From: Nitratireductor mangrovi
GTDB lineage: Bacteria; Pseudomonadota; Alphaproteobacteria; Rhizobiales; Rhizobiaceae
NCBI RefSeq assembly: GCF_007922615.2
Contig: NZ_CP042301.2
Location: 1 to 64,000 of the forward strand
Reading direction: 5' to 3'
DNA length: 64,000 bases
The translations under genes and the position numbers were made by a program. Positions 27,522-35,034 of the stretch are shown piece after piece. Within the stretch, counting starts at the first letter, position 1, and every line of letters starts with the position of its first letter. Below the pieces are notes generated by a model. It was not told where the DNA came from. It worked only from the letters and a program-made list of their open reading frames with translations, and did no database searches.

Positions 27522-28520
27522 TCAGGCCGGCAAGGAGTCGACCAGGCGTTCTGCGCCGTCGCGGAACGGGTCGACCGCCGGAAGCCCCATGCGTTCTTCG
27601 GTCTGGCTGAGGTAGTCGCGCGCCTCCTCCGGGGAGAGCGCTGCCGTATTGACCGAAATGCCGATGACTCGGACGTCCGGATTGACGATCCGGGCGGTCG
27701 CCAGCGAAAGCTCGCGCAGTTCCTCCAGCGACGGCAGCGTGTAATGTGGCAGGCCACGCATGTGGGTCCGCGTCGGCTCGTGGCATAGCACCAGTGCGTC
27801 CGGGCGCCCGCCATGGATCAGGGCCATGGTCACGCCCGAAAAGGACGGGTGGAACAGGCTGCCCTGGCCTTCGATCAGGTCCCAATGGTCTTCATCATTG
27901 TCGGGTGTGAGCCATTCCACGGCCCCGGCCATGAAGTCGGCAACAACAGCGTCGAGCGGCACGCCGGAACCGGTGATCAGGATGCCGGTCTGGCCTGTGG
28001 CACGGAACGACGCCTTCATGGCGCGCGCCCGCATCACCTTCTCCATGGCGAGCGCCGTGTACATCTTGCCGATCGAGCAGTCGGTACCGACCGCCAGGCA
28101 ACGCTTGCCGGTACGTGGCTTGCCGTCGGCGATCGGATAGTCGTTCCGCGGCACGCGCACGTCGAAGAGGTTCGTTCCGGATTGCTTCGCGGCCGCAACC
28201 AGTTCGGGGATGTCGGCGAGGTGGTTGTGCAGGCCGGAGGCGATGTCCATGCCGGCACGGCTCGCCGCCACCAGCGTCTCGATCCAGTTCCTGGAGATGA
28301 CGCCACCACGGTTGGCGGCACCGACGATCATGGTTCTTGCGCCGGCCGCGGCCGCGTCGGCGATGCTCATTTCGGGCAGCCGGAGATCGGCCCGGCAGCC
28401 TTCGAGCCGCAACTGGCCGAGCGCGAATTCCGGCCGCCAGTCCTTCACGCCCTGCGCGACCTTGGCGGCAAGCTGGTCCGGCGCGTCGCCGAGAAACAGG
28501 AGATAGGGCGTCTTGAGCAT
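27522..28520 (-). CDS. dgcN: DUF1611 protein, DgcN-like (D-glutamate N-acetyltransferase family)
   Basis: A 332-residue DUF1611 protein. It has an N-terminal Rossmann-like part (YLLFLGDAPDQLAAKVAQGV) and a P-loop AVGTDCSIGKMYTALAME, followed by ATGQTGILITGSGVPLDAVV, LIEGQGSLFHPSFSGVT and LCHEPTRTHMRG. Proteins of this type act in D-glutamate catabolism, where DgcN acetylates D-glutamate and DgcA racemises the product. The enolase-like dgcA gene that usually adjoins it is not in the window, so substrate assignment is tentative. The start at 28520 gives the family N-terminus; longer readings have none. Confidence 0.75.
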   Translation of the reverse strand: MLKTPYLLFLGDAPDQLAAKVAQGVKDWRPEFALGQLRLEGCRADLRLPEMSIADAAAAGARTMIVGAANRGGVISRNWIETLVAASRAGMDIASGLHNHLADIPELVAAAKQSGTNLFDVRVPRNDYPIADGKPRTGKRCLAVGTDCSIGKMYTALAMEKVMRARAMKASFRATGQTGILITGSGVPLDAVVADFMAGAVEWLTPDNDEDHWDLIEGQGSLFHPSFSGVTMALIHGGRPDALVLCHEPTRTHMRGLPHYTLPSLEELRELSLATARIVNPDVRVIGISVNTAALSPEEARDYLSQTEERMGLPAVDPFRDGAERLVDSLPA

Positions 28521-28674
28521 CGTCCAGCGGCCTCTGATACGGGAATGAGCCCGCAAGGGAGTATCGACGGCTCGGGCGATGTCAAGGGTGGAGCCTGCCA
28601 CGGTTCGGCCGCTTGCGATCCCCCTGCCGGGGACTAAGCTTCCGGCGTAGAGCTGTTCCAACCCGGAGGGCGAA

Positions 28675-29793
28675 TTGCATCGCCGCGAATTTGTGGCTGG
28701 CGCGGTTGCCGCGATGGCGACGCAGAGCGTAGCGGCCGCGGGACCGGCGCAAGCGGACGGTCCGACGCTGGACCGCATGATCGGCCAGATGATCATGGTC
28801 GGGTTCCGTGGCGATCGCCCCGGCGATCCGCGTGTCGCGACCGTTGCCGAGCAGATCGCCCGGAGCGAGGTGGGCGGTGTGCTCTACTTGCGGCACAACC
28901 TGGCCGACAGGCATGCGGCCGTTGCCCTGAACCGGGCCTTCGCCGGGGCGTGGCAGGGTGTGCCGCCGCTGCTCGCCATCGACCAGGAAGGCGGCCGCAT
29001 CGCCCGTCTCGGCGCGGCGCATGACTTTCCTGTCTTTCCGTCGGCGCGGGACATGGCATCGCGGCACCGCCCGAACGAAGCAAAACGGCTCTTTGGGCAA
29101 ATGGCGGCGGGCCTGCGTGAATGGGGCTTCAATTTCAATCTGGCGCCGGTTGCCGATCTCGATATCAATCCGGAAAGCCCCGTCATCGGCGCGCTTGAAA
29201 GGAGCTACTCGGCAGATCCGGCCGTTGTCGACAACTATGTCGCGGCCTTTGTGCTGGCGCACCGCGAACATGGCGTGCTCAGTGCGATCAAGCATTTCCC
29301 CGGCCACGGGTCGAGCGCGACCGACAGCCATGAGGCGCTGCCCGACGTGTCAGCCAGTTGGACGCGGGGTGAACTTGAGCCATTCGGTTCGGCGATCAAT
29401 TGCGGGCTGGCCGATGCGATCATGGTCGGACACCTGCATGTCGGTGGACTGCAGGACGGTGACGGCAGCGAGCCGGCGTCGTTGTCGAAGCGGGTGGTGA
29501 CCGACCTTCTGCGCAAGGAACTCGGCCATCAAGGGGTCGTGATCACCGACGACCTGCAGATGAACGCGGTTACCCAGAACCGCTCCTTCGGGCGCGCCGT
29601 AGTCGAGGCGGTCCTGGCCGGCAACGACATCCTGCTTTTTGCGAATTTCGAGGACTACGATCCCAGGCTCCCCGAACGCGTTCGTGCCATCCTCGCAAGG
29701 CGTGCCGAACACGATCGCGCGCTCTGGGAACTGATACGGGCTTCCTACCAGCGCATCCTGCGGCTGAAGCACCGGCTGGCTGCGGTCGGGTAA
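28675..29793 (+). CDS. Exported beta-N-acetylglucosaminidase, GH3 (NagZ-like)
   Basis: Glycoside hydrolase family 3 enzyme cleaving GlcNAc from muropeptides. The 372-residue product begins at TTG 28675, behind GGAGGGCG, with a twin-arginine-type signal: HRREFVAGAVAAMATQSVAA, cut near AQA. Catalytic motifs are complete: IDQEGGRIARL, KHFPGHGSSATDSHEALP with the NagZ His-Asp dyad, and VITDDLQMNAV with the nucleophile Asp. NagZ of most Gram-negative bacteria is cytoplasmic, so a Tat signal would place this copy in the periplasm. It is divergent from dgcN across 154 bases, which hints at a shared link to cell-wall turnover. Confidence 0.85.
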   Translation: MHRREFVAGAVAAMATQSVAAAGPAQADGPTLDRMIGQMIMVGFRGDRPGDPRVATVAEQIARSEVGGVLYLRHNLADRHAAVALNRAFAGAWQGVPPLLAIDQEGGRIARLGAAHDFPVFPSARDMASRHRPNEAKRLFGQMAAGLREWGFNFNLAPVADLDINPESPVIGALERSYSADPAVVDNYVAAFVLAHREHGVLSAIKHFPGHGSSATDSHEALPDVSASWTRGELEPFGSAINCGLADAIMVGHLHVGGLQDGDGSEPASLSKRVVTDLLRKELGHQGVVITDDLQMNAVTQNRSFGRAVVEAVLAGNDILLFANFEDYDPRLPERVRAILARRAEHDRALWELIRASYQRILRLKHRLAAVG

Positions 29794-29812
29794 GCGTCAT
29801 GTCTCGCGAGGC

Positions 29813-30103
29813 TTAGCCGCCGCTGATAGCGGTGAGAATAAAGATCTCCGCGCCCGGCCGGAGCACGGCCTCCAGGTTCTGGCGTTCTCCGTCGACGAAA
29901 ACGTTCATGTGTCTGCGGATCGCTGGCCGCGTGTCGCAGATGCGGTCGCCCATGCCCGGCCAGCGTTCGTCGAGCCGGTCGATCAACTCGCGAACCGTCG
30001 CCGCCTCCAGTTCGCATTGTCGCGGCGCGCCGGGAAAGAGGTCCGCAAGCACCGCGGCGAGCTTCACGGTGACCGTCTGCTTTTCGCCGGCGTCTACAGG
30101 CAT
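29813..30103 (-). CDS. MoaD/ThiS-family beta-grasp protein
   Basis: A 96-residue ubiquitin-fold protein. The first strand is TVTVKLAAVLADLFPG, with ATVRELIDRLDERWPGM as the helix, and the C-terminus is PGAEIFILTAISGG. The terminal Gly-Gly is where MoaD and ThiS proteins are adenylated and thiocarboxylated. It lies 10 bases downstream of the BNR-repeat gene. No E1-like (MoeB/ThiF), MoaE, or ThiG gene is nearby, so it is not evidently part of molybdopterin or thiamine synthesis. The start at 30103 follows GAGGTGGCGGGG. Confidence 0.85.
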   Translation of the reverse strand: MPVDAGEKQTVTVKLAAVLADLFPGAPRQCELEAATVRELIDRLDERWPGMGDRICDTRPAIRRHMNVFVDGERQNLEAVLRPGAEIFILTAISGG

Positions 30104-30113
30104 CCCCGCCACC

Positions 30114-31193
30114 TCAATCGAGCAGCATCGTCTCGACCGAGAGGATGGCCGGCAGATGCTGTGCGACCGACCGCCAGCTTTCGCCCTCGTCGTTCGATGC
30201 GAACAGCGCTCCGCCACTGGTGCCGAAATAGACGCCGGCGGGATCAAGCCGGTCCGTCGCCATCGCCTGGCGCAGCACGCCGAAATAGGCATTTTCCTGC
30301 GGCAGCCCGTCACGCAGGTCCTGCCAGCTCTTGCCGGCGTCGCGCGTGCGCCACACCGCCGCCTTGGCGTCGGGCACGTAGCGCCCCGCCGAATCGCCGT
30401 TGAGCGGCAACAGGAACAGCGTTTCGGGATCGCGCGGATGTACCGCGGCCGGAAAGCCGAAGCTCGACGGCAGGCCATCCTCGATGCTTTCCCACCGCTT
30501 GCCGCCGTCGTCGCTGCGGTACATGCCGCAATGGTTCTGCTGATAGAGCCGGTCCGACATGCCGGGCGCCATCACCAGCGAATGCACGCATTGCCCGAAC
30601 TCGGGATAGTTCTGTCCGTCGGGCAGGAAGTCGGCGCGGGTGCCGAGATTGCGTGGCTCCCAGCTGGCGCCGCCATCGGCGCTGTGGAAGACACCGGCGG
30701 CGGAGATGCCGACCCAGATGCGGGCTTCGTCCGCGGGATCGACGACCATCGAATGCAGGATCAGCCCAGCCCCGCCCGGGTTCCATTCCGGCCGCGAAGG
30801 GTGCTTTTGCAGGCCATCTATGTGCCGCCAGCTCTTGCCGCCATCCTCGCTCTTGAACAGACCGGCAGGCTGGACGCCGGCATAAAGCCCGCCAGAGCAG
30901 AGCGCCAGGCTCCAGCCCGCCGCCACCGGGTCCTGCCCTTCCGGGTAGGCGAGACCGTCGCTCGAATGGCTCCATGATTGCCCCAGATCGTCGGAGCGCC
31001 AGATCGCCGGGCCAAACCACTCATTGCCGCCGGCGCCGTAGATCCGGCCGGTATCGGGATCGCCGATGACGTGGTTCATCGGCCAGGTTTCGCAGAAAGG
31101 CCCGCGCAGATGCCAGTCGTCGCGCGCCCAGCCGCTTTCGGCCACGAACACGCCCTTCTTGGTGCCGATCAGCAGAACCACCTTACCGGCCAT
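30114..31193 (-). CDS. BNR/sialidase-like beta-propeller protein
   Basis: A 359-residue protein built of BNR (Asp-box) repeats: SDDLGQSWSH, SEDGGKSWRH, SADGGASWEP, SDDGGKRWES, TRDAGKSWQD and SNDEGESWRS. Six or seven such repeats form a propeller like those of exo-alpha-sialidases or Vps10 proteins. No sialidase catalytic arginine triad is obvious. No signal peptide is seen (MAGKVVLLIGTKKGVFVAES), so it is probably cytoplasmic. The start at 31193 follows GAGGAGCG. It precedes the MoaD-like gene by 10 bases and is divergent from marR, with a palindrome between them. Confidence 0.85.
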   Translation of the reverse strand: MAGKVVLLIGTKKGVFVAESGWARDDWHLRGPFCETWPMNHVIGDPDTGRIYGAGGNEWFGPAIWRSDDLGQSWSHSSDGLAYPEGQDPVAAGWSLALCSGGLYAGVQPAGLFKSEDGGKSWRHIDGLQKHPSRPEWNPGGAGLILHSMVVDPADEARIWVGISAAGVFHSADGGASWEPRNLGTRADFLPDGQNYPEFGQCVHSLVMAPGMSDRLYQQNHCGMYRSDDGGKRWESIEDGLPSSFGFPAAVHPRDPETLFLLPLNGDSAGRYVPDAKAAVWRTRDAGKSWQDLRDGLPQENAYFGVLRQAMATDRLDPAGVYFGTSGGALFASNDEGESWRSVAQHLPAILSVETMLLD

Positions 31194-31234
31194 GAAACGC
31201 TCCTCGCTTCGTTCCGCCCCCGCGAACTGGACAG

Positions 31235-31254
31235 TTACGTTGATATCAACATAA
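31235..31254. promoter_or_regulatory. Operator-like palindrome between the BNR gene and marR
   Basis: The 20-bp sequence TTACGTTGATATCAACATAA is an inverted repeat with a single mismatched pair and a perfect 12-bp centre, GTTGATATCAAC. It ends directly before the marR start ATG (31256) and lies 42 bases upstream of the BNR gene. MarR proteins bind such 16-20 bp palindromes as dimers, so it is probably the operator of the adjacent regulator controlling both directions. Confidence 0.75.
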
Positions 31255-31255
31255 T

Positions 31256-31711
31256 ATGACAACCATGTCAAAGCAGGACCTGGTCCCCTACCAGACCACC
31301 ATCGAGGTTCGCGATGCCTGCCTGTGCCTGCACGTGCAGAGGGCAGCGAGGGCATTGGCGCGCTATTTCGATGAGGCGCTGCGCCCGTGCGGCCTTTCCA
31401 ACGGGCAGTTCTCGCTGCTGATGTCGCTGAACCGGCCGCAGCCGCCGCGCATGAAGGAAGTCGCCGCCACGCTCGCCATGGACCGCACGACGCTGACGGC
31501 GGCATTGAAGCCGCTGGAGCGGCGGGGCCTGGTCGAAGTCACTATCGACCCCGGCGACCGCCGCAATCGCGCCCTGACGCTGACCGACGAGGGCCGCAAG
31601 ACGCTCGCGACGGCCGTACCCATCTGGCGGGAAAGTCATGCCGCGATCGAGAAACGTGTACCGGGCAGCGATGCCGCAGGCCTGCGAGCGGCGCTGTTGG
31701 CATTGTCGTAA
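31256..31711 (+). CDS. MarR-family transcriptional regulator
   Basis: A 151-residue winged-helix regulator. The HTH is MKEVAATLAMDRTTLTAALK and the wing is RRGLVEVTIDPGDRRNRAL followed by TLTDEGRKTL, the MarR signature. The N-terminal helix has two cysteines (DACLCLHVQRAARAL), which could sense oxidants. The ATG at 31256 or the one at 31265 may be used. It is divergent from the BNR-MoaD pair and is followed by a convergent DMT gene. Auto-repression through the palindrome is inferred. Confidence 0.9.
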   Translation: MTTMSKQDLVPYQTTIEVRDACLCLHVQRAARALARYFDEALRPCGLSNGQFSLLMSLNRPQPPRMKEVAATLAMDRTTLTAALKPLERRGLVEVTIDPGDRRNRALTLTDEGRKTLATAVPIWRESHAAIEKRVPGSDAAGLRAALLALS

Positions 31712-31715
31712 GCGC

Positions 31716-32597
31716 TCAGCCGCGCAGTCTTTCGCGCCATGCGATGATGATCGCGCCAACGATGATCAGAGCGGACCCGGCCAGGCTGTAGCTTGTAGGC
31801 GTCTCGCCGAAGACGGCGAAATCGTAGACACCCGCGAAGACGAGTGTGGTGTAAAAAAGCGGGACGACGAAACTGGCGTCCCCGCGCTTGAGCGCCTGCA
31901 GAAACAGTGCCTGCGCGGCCACCATGGCGATGCCGATCGCGGCGAGCAGCGTCCATTGCAAGGTGTTCGGCTGCTGCCAGACGAACAGCGCTGCCGCGAC
32001 CGAAAGCACCGCACCGAGGAAATTGCCGACGGCGAGGATCCGCAGCGGCGGCTCCATGTTGGTCAGCCGCTTCACCAGCACCACTTCCAGGCCGATAAGC
32101 AGCGCGGCCGTCAACGCCACGAGGGCCGCCGGACGAAATGCGTCGCCGCCCGGATTGGTCAGGATCAGCGCCCCGGCGAGCGCGATCGCCGCGGCAGCCC
32201 AGCGCCAGCGGCCGACCGTCTCTCCCAAAATCGGGATTGCCAGCAGCATCGCAACGATCGGATTGAGGAAACTGATCGCGGTGGCATCCGCCAGCCGCAT
32301 CAATGCCGCCGCCGCGAACAGGCAGGTGACACCGGACCATCCGGCTACAACGCGAACCAGATGGCTGCTCCATGCCGTGCCCTTGAGCGAGGGGCGGTGC
32401 CAAAGAATGAACGGCGCCAGCGCGACGAGCGCGAAGAAATAGCGCCCCGCTGACACCTGCAACGGGTGGATCGGCGGTCCCTCGACCGCCCTACCCAGCA
32501 TCTTGGCAAACAGGGTAGTGCCGGCGACCAGCGCACAGGCGACCACCATCATGCCGACGGCGGCGATGGCGTCGCCGACGCGCCGCCCGTCGTTCAC
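31716..32597 (-). CDS. DMT-superfamily transporter (EamA family)
   Basis: A 293-residue protein with ten predicted membrane helices in two EamA halves; the repeated segment AALMRLADATAISFLNPIVA in the first half and ALKRGDASFVVPLFYTTLVF in the second. It ends with the positive tail AWRERLRG. The start overlaps the stop of the nitronate monooxygenase gene by four bases (ATGA), so the two are coupled. A link with nitroalkane metabolism, for example export of a toxic intermediate, is only inference from coupling. Confidence 0.88.
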   Translation of the reverse strand: MNDGRRVGDAIAAVGMMVVACALVAGTTLFAKMLGRAVEGPPIHPLQVSAGRYFFALVALAPFILWHRPSLKGTAWSSHLVRVVAGWSGVTCLFAAAALMRLADATAISFLNPIVAMLLAIPILGETVGRWRWAAAAIALAGALILTNPGGDAFRPAALVALTAALLIGLEVVLVKRLTNMEPPLRILAVGNFLGAVLSVAAALFVWQQPNTLQWTLLAAIGIAMVAAQALFLQALKRGDASFVVPLFYTTLVFAGVYDFAVFGETPTSYSLAGSALIIVGAIIIAWRERLRG

Positions 32598-33547
32598 GCG
32601 GCGAGCTGGCCCCTGGCGGCCTCATATTCCACGGCCAGGCGGTCCACGAGTTCCGCCGCGCCTAAGACCTCGCTGACCGCGCCGATGCCCTGGCCGCAGC
32701 CCCAGATGTGCTTCCATGCCTTGGTTTCGCGGCTGTCGAAATTCATCTTCGACGGGTCGGACTGGGGCAGGTTCTTCGGGTCGAGTCCTTGCGCCTCGAT
32801 CGAGCCTTTGAGGTAGTTGCCGTGGACGCCGGTGAAGAGGTTCGAATAGACGATGTCGGCGGCCTTGGACTGCACGATCATCTGCTTGTATTCATCGACT
32901 GCTCGCGCCTCGTGCGTGGCGATGAAGGGCGAGCCGATATAGGCCATGTCGGCGCCCATCGCCTGAGCTGCGAGTATCGCGCCGCCATTGGCGATGGCTC
33001 CGGAAAGCAGGAGCGGGCCGTCGAACCACTGCCGGATTTCCTGGATCAGCGCGAACGGCGACAGCGTACCGGCATGGCCACCGGCGCCGGCTGCGACCGC
33101 GATCAGCCCGTCGGCGCCCTTCTCGATAGCCTTGCGGGCATGGCGGTCGTGGATGATGTCGTGCAGCACGATGCCGCCATAGGAGTGGACGGCCTGGTTG
33201 ACCTCCTCGACGGCGCCGAGCGAGGTGATGACGATTGGCACCTTGTATTTGACGCACGCTTCGAGGTCGTGCTGCAGCCTTGAATTGGACTTGTGGACGA
33301 TTTGGTTGACGGCGAACGGGGCGGCCGGGCGATCCGGGTTCTTCGCGTCATGCGCGGCCAGGTCCTCGGTAATCTCCGCGAGCCAGTCGTGCAGCTGCGG
33401 CTCTGGCCGCGCGTTCAGGGCGGGGAACGCCCCGACGATGCCGGCCTTGCATTGCGCAAGCACCAGCGGCGGATGCGAGATGATGAAAAGCGGCGACCCG
33501 ACGACCGGAATCCTGAGGTTCTTCTTCAAAATGTCCGGCAGCGCCAT
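32594..33547 (-). CDS. Nitronate monooxygenase (2-nitropropane dioxygenase family)
   Basis: A 317-residue FMN-dependent TIM-barrel enzyme that oxidises nitronates to carbonyl compounds and nitrite. Visible motifs: RIPVVGSPLFIISHPPLV, HDIIHDRHARKAIEKGADGL, AAGAGGHAGTLSPF for the FMN phosphate, and GGAILAAQAMGADMAYIGSP. Class II/other members of the family differ in the loop, so exact substrate is uncertain. The ATG at 33547 follows GGGAGGTGTGC. Upstream is a palindrome GACGTTT-N4-AAACGTC that matches the core of the site before the acyl-CoA dehydrogenase operon. Confidence 0.9.
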   Translation of the reverse strand: MALPDILKKNLRIPVVGSPLFIISHPPLVLAQCKAGIVGAFPALNARPEPQLHDWLAEITEDLAAHDAKNPDRPAAPFAVNQIVHKSNSRLQHDLEACVKYKVPIVITSLGAVEEVNQAVHSYGGIVLHDIIHDRHARKAIEKGADGLIAVAAGAGGHAGTLSPFALIQEIRQWFDGPLLLSGAIANGGAILAAQAMGADMAYIGSPFIATHEARAVDEYKQMIVQSKAADIVYSNLFTGVHGNYLKGSIEAQGLDPKNLPQSDPSKMNFDSRETKAWKHIWGCGQGIGAVSEVLGAAELVDRLAVEYEAARGQLAA

Positions 33548-33571
33548 GCACACCTCCCGATCCCGCTAATT

Positions 33572-33589
33572 GACGTTTCCGTAAACGTC
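33572..33589. promoter_or_regulatory. Putative MerR-type operator upstream of nitronate monooxygenase
   Basis: GACGTTTCCGTAAACGTC: two 7-bp perfect arms around a 4-base centre. The arms and the spacing equal the core of the inverted repeat at 49035-49070 in front of the acyl-CoA dehydrogenase operon. It lies about 25 bases upstream of the gene start, a normal operator place. The motif resembles the TTTACGTAAACG-type boxes of LiuR regulators, from recollection of that family. Confidence 0.65.
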
Positions 33590-33793
33590 GCTGTTCTAGC
33601 AGAACACGGATGGCCCGCAATATGAAAACGGAACGGGGGCTCGGTTGTCCGGGCGTGCGGCAGCGAACAAGTCTTTTGCGCGACTGGTCGCCGTCAAATT
33701 TGTTCAATACAGTCCGTTGGCCTGTAGCGCTGGTTGATTGCCAAGACCTGTGAAGCTAACGCTTGAAAATCGGTTCGAACGGGAAGACTTGCC

Positions 33794-35026
33794 TTGAATC
33801 CCATTGAAAAGGCGATCAGGAACGCCCTGGAAAAGGGCGATGCCGCTGACCGCGCCTTTCGCGAAAAGGTGTACAGGTCCGTGCACGCCGCGCTCGAGCG
33901 CACCTTGCAGGCCAACCCCGACGCTACGCCTGAAATGATCCGCCAGCGGCGGCAGACGCTGAAAGCGACGATCAGTTCCGTCGAGACGGAGTTCGTTCCA
34001 GCGATCGCGCCGGCGACGCCGGCGCCTTCCGTAAGCCCTCGCGAGTCAGCGCCGGAAGCCAGGCACGTGACGCAAGGGTCAGCCGTGGCGCCTGCGGTGG
34101 AAATCTCCGGTGAGCGCCGGATAGCGCAGGGGGCCGGCCAGGCCGGAATGCCGCGTGCCGAATCGCGTCCGGGAACTCCTGCCGCAAGATCAACGGCGTC
34201 GGGTGCAAGGGTCGAACCGCGTCTCGATGAGGCACCTCCGGCGGGGGCCAGCCGTAACGACCCGAAGATGGAGGCGGCCGCGCCGCAACCGCGCGTCGAC
34301 GCTTCCGCGCGACCCGTTTCGGACGGGGACCGGGAAACCTACGCCGCGCCCGAGCCGGAACGGCGGCAGGTCCGGCGCAGCGGACGCAGCCGCATGTTCG
34401 CGGGCATTTTTCTCGCCGCGACGCTTCTCGCGGCGGTTGGCATCGGCGTCTGGTGGGTCGCCGACCAGGGGCTGCTCAAATCGCCCGAAGATCGCGACAC
34501 ATCGGTTCCGAATCCTCCCCAGACCCTCGAGGACGAGGACTTCGACCCGGCCGATCCGCCCGGCCTTGCCGGGGAAGGGACCGACGATCGAGACTGGATC
34601 ATCGTCTTTACGCCGACCGATCCGACGACGGTGTCGACGCCGGCCGGCACGTCCGCCGAAATCATCGAGGCCGAAGGGGATCAGGCGCTGCGCATCAGTT
34701 CGCAGGACGGGGAAGCGGCGGTCGTCTTCGACATCGGCGAGGGTGTGCTCGCACAGATCGCAGGGAAGACAGCGGTGTTCGACATCGTCGCGCGGGCGCG
34801 CGAAGGGGAGGATACGCAGATGTCGGTGGCCTGCAATCTCGGCGGCCTCGGCGATTGCGGCCGCAACCGCTACAATGTCGTGCGCGAGCGCGGCGATTAT
34901 CTGTTCGACCTCGAACTACCCGGCAATGCGCCCGGGTCGGCGGGCACGATGGCCATCGTTTCGGATATCGACGGTGGCGGCAAGGCGGTCGACATCTTCG
35001 AGATACGGGTCGCGGTCACGCAATAG
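33794..35026 (+). CDS. Hypothetical single-pass membrane protein
   Basis: A 410-residue protein of unrecognised family. It starts at TTG 33794, with GGAAGA upstream; residues 1-65 are helical (NPIEKAIRNALEKGDAADRA). Residues 70-195 are low-complexity, rich in Ala, Pro, Arg and Glu. One membrane helix (about 200-222, MFAGIFLAATLLAAVGIGVW) is followed by an acidic linker and a C-terminal domain of about 150 residues. This domain has the pattern of a carbohydrate-binding jelly roll (AEIIEAEGDQALRISSQDGE, FDIVARAREGEDTQMSVACN). By topology, the N-terminus is cytoplasmic and the C-terminal domain periplasmic. Similar proteins are common and uncharacterised in rhizobia. Confidence 0.8.
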   Translation: MNPIEKAIRNALEKGDAADRAFREKVYRSVHAALERTLQANPDATPEMIRQRRQTLKATISSVETEFVPAIAPATPAPSVSPRESAPEARHVTQGSAVAPAVEISGERRIAQGAGQAGMPRAESRPGTPAARSTASGARVEPRLDEAPPAGASRNDPKMEAAAPQPRVDASARPVSDGDRETYAAPEPERRQVRRSGRSRMFAGIFLAATLLAAVGIGVWWVADQGLLKSPEDRDTSVPNPPQTLEDEDFDPADPPGLAGEGTDDRDWIIVFTPTDPTTVSTPAGTSAEIIEAEGDQALRISSQDGEAAVVFDIGEGVLAQIAGKTAVFDIVARAREGEDTQMSVACNLGGLGDCGRNRYNVVRERGDYLFDLELPGNAPGSAGTMAIVSDIDGGGKAVDIFEIRVAVTQ

Positions 35027-35034
35027 GTGGCGGC

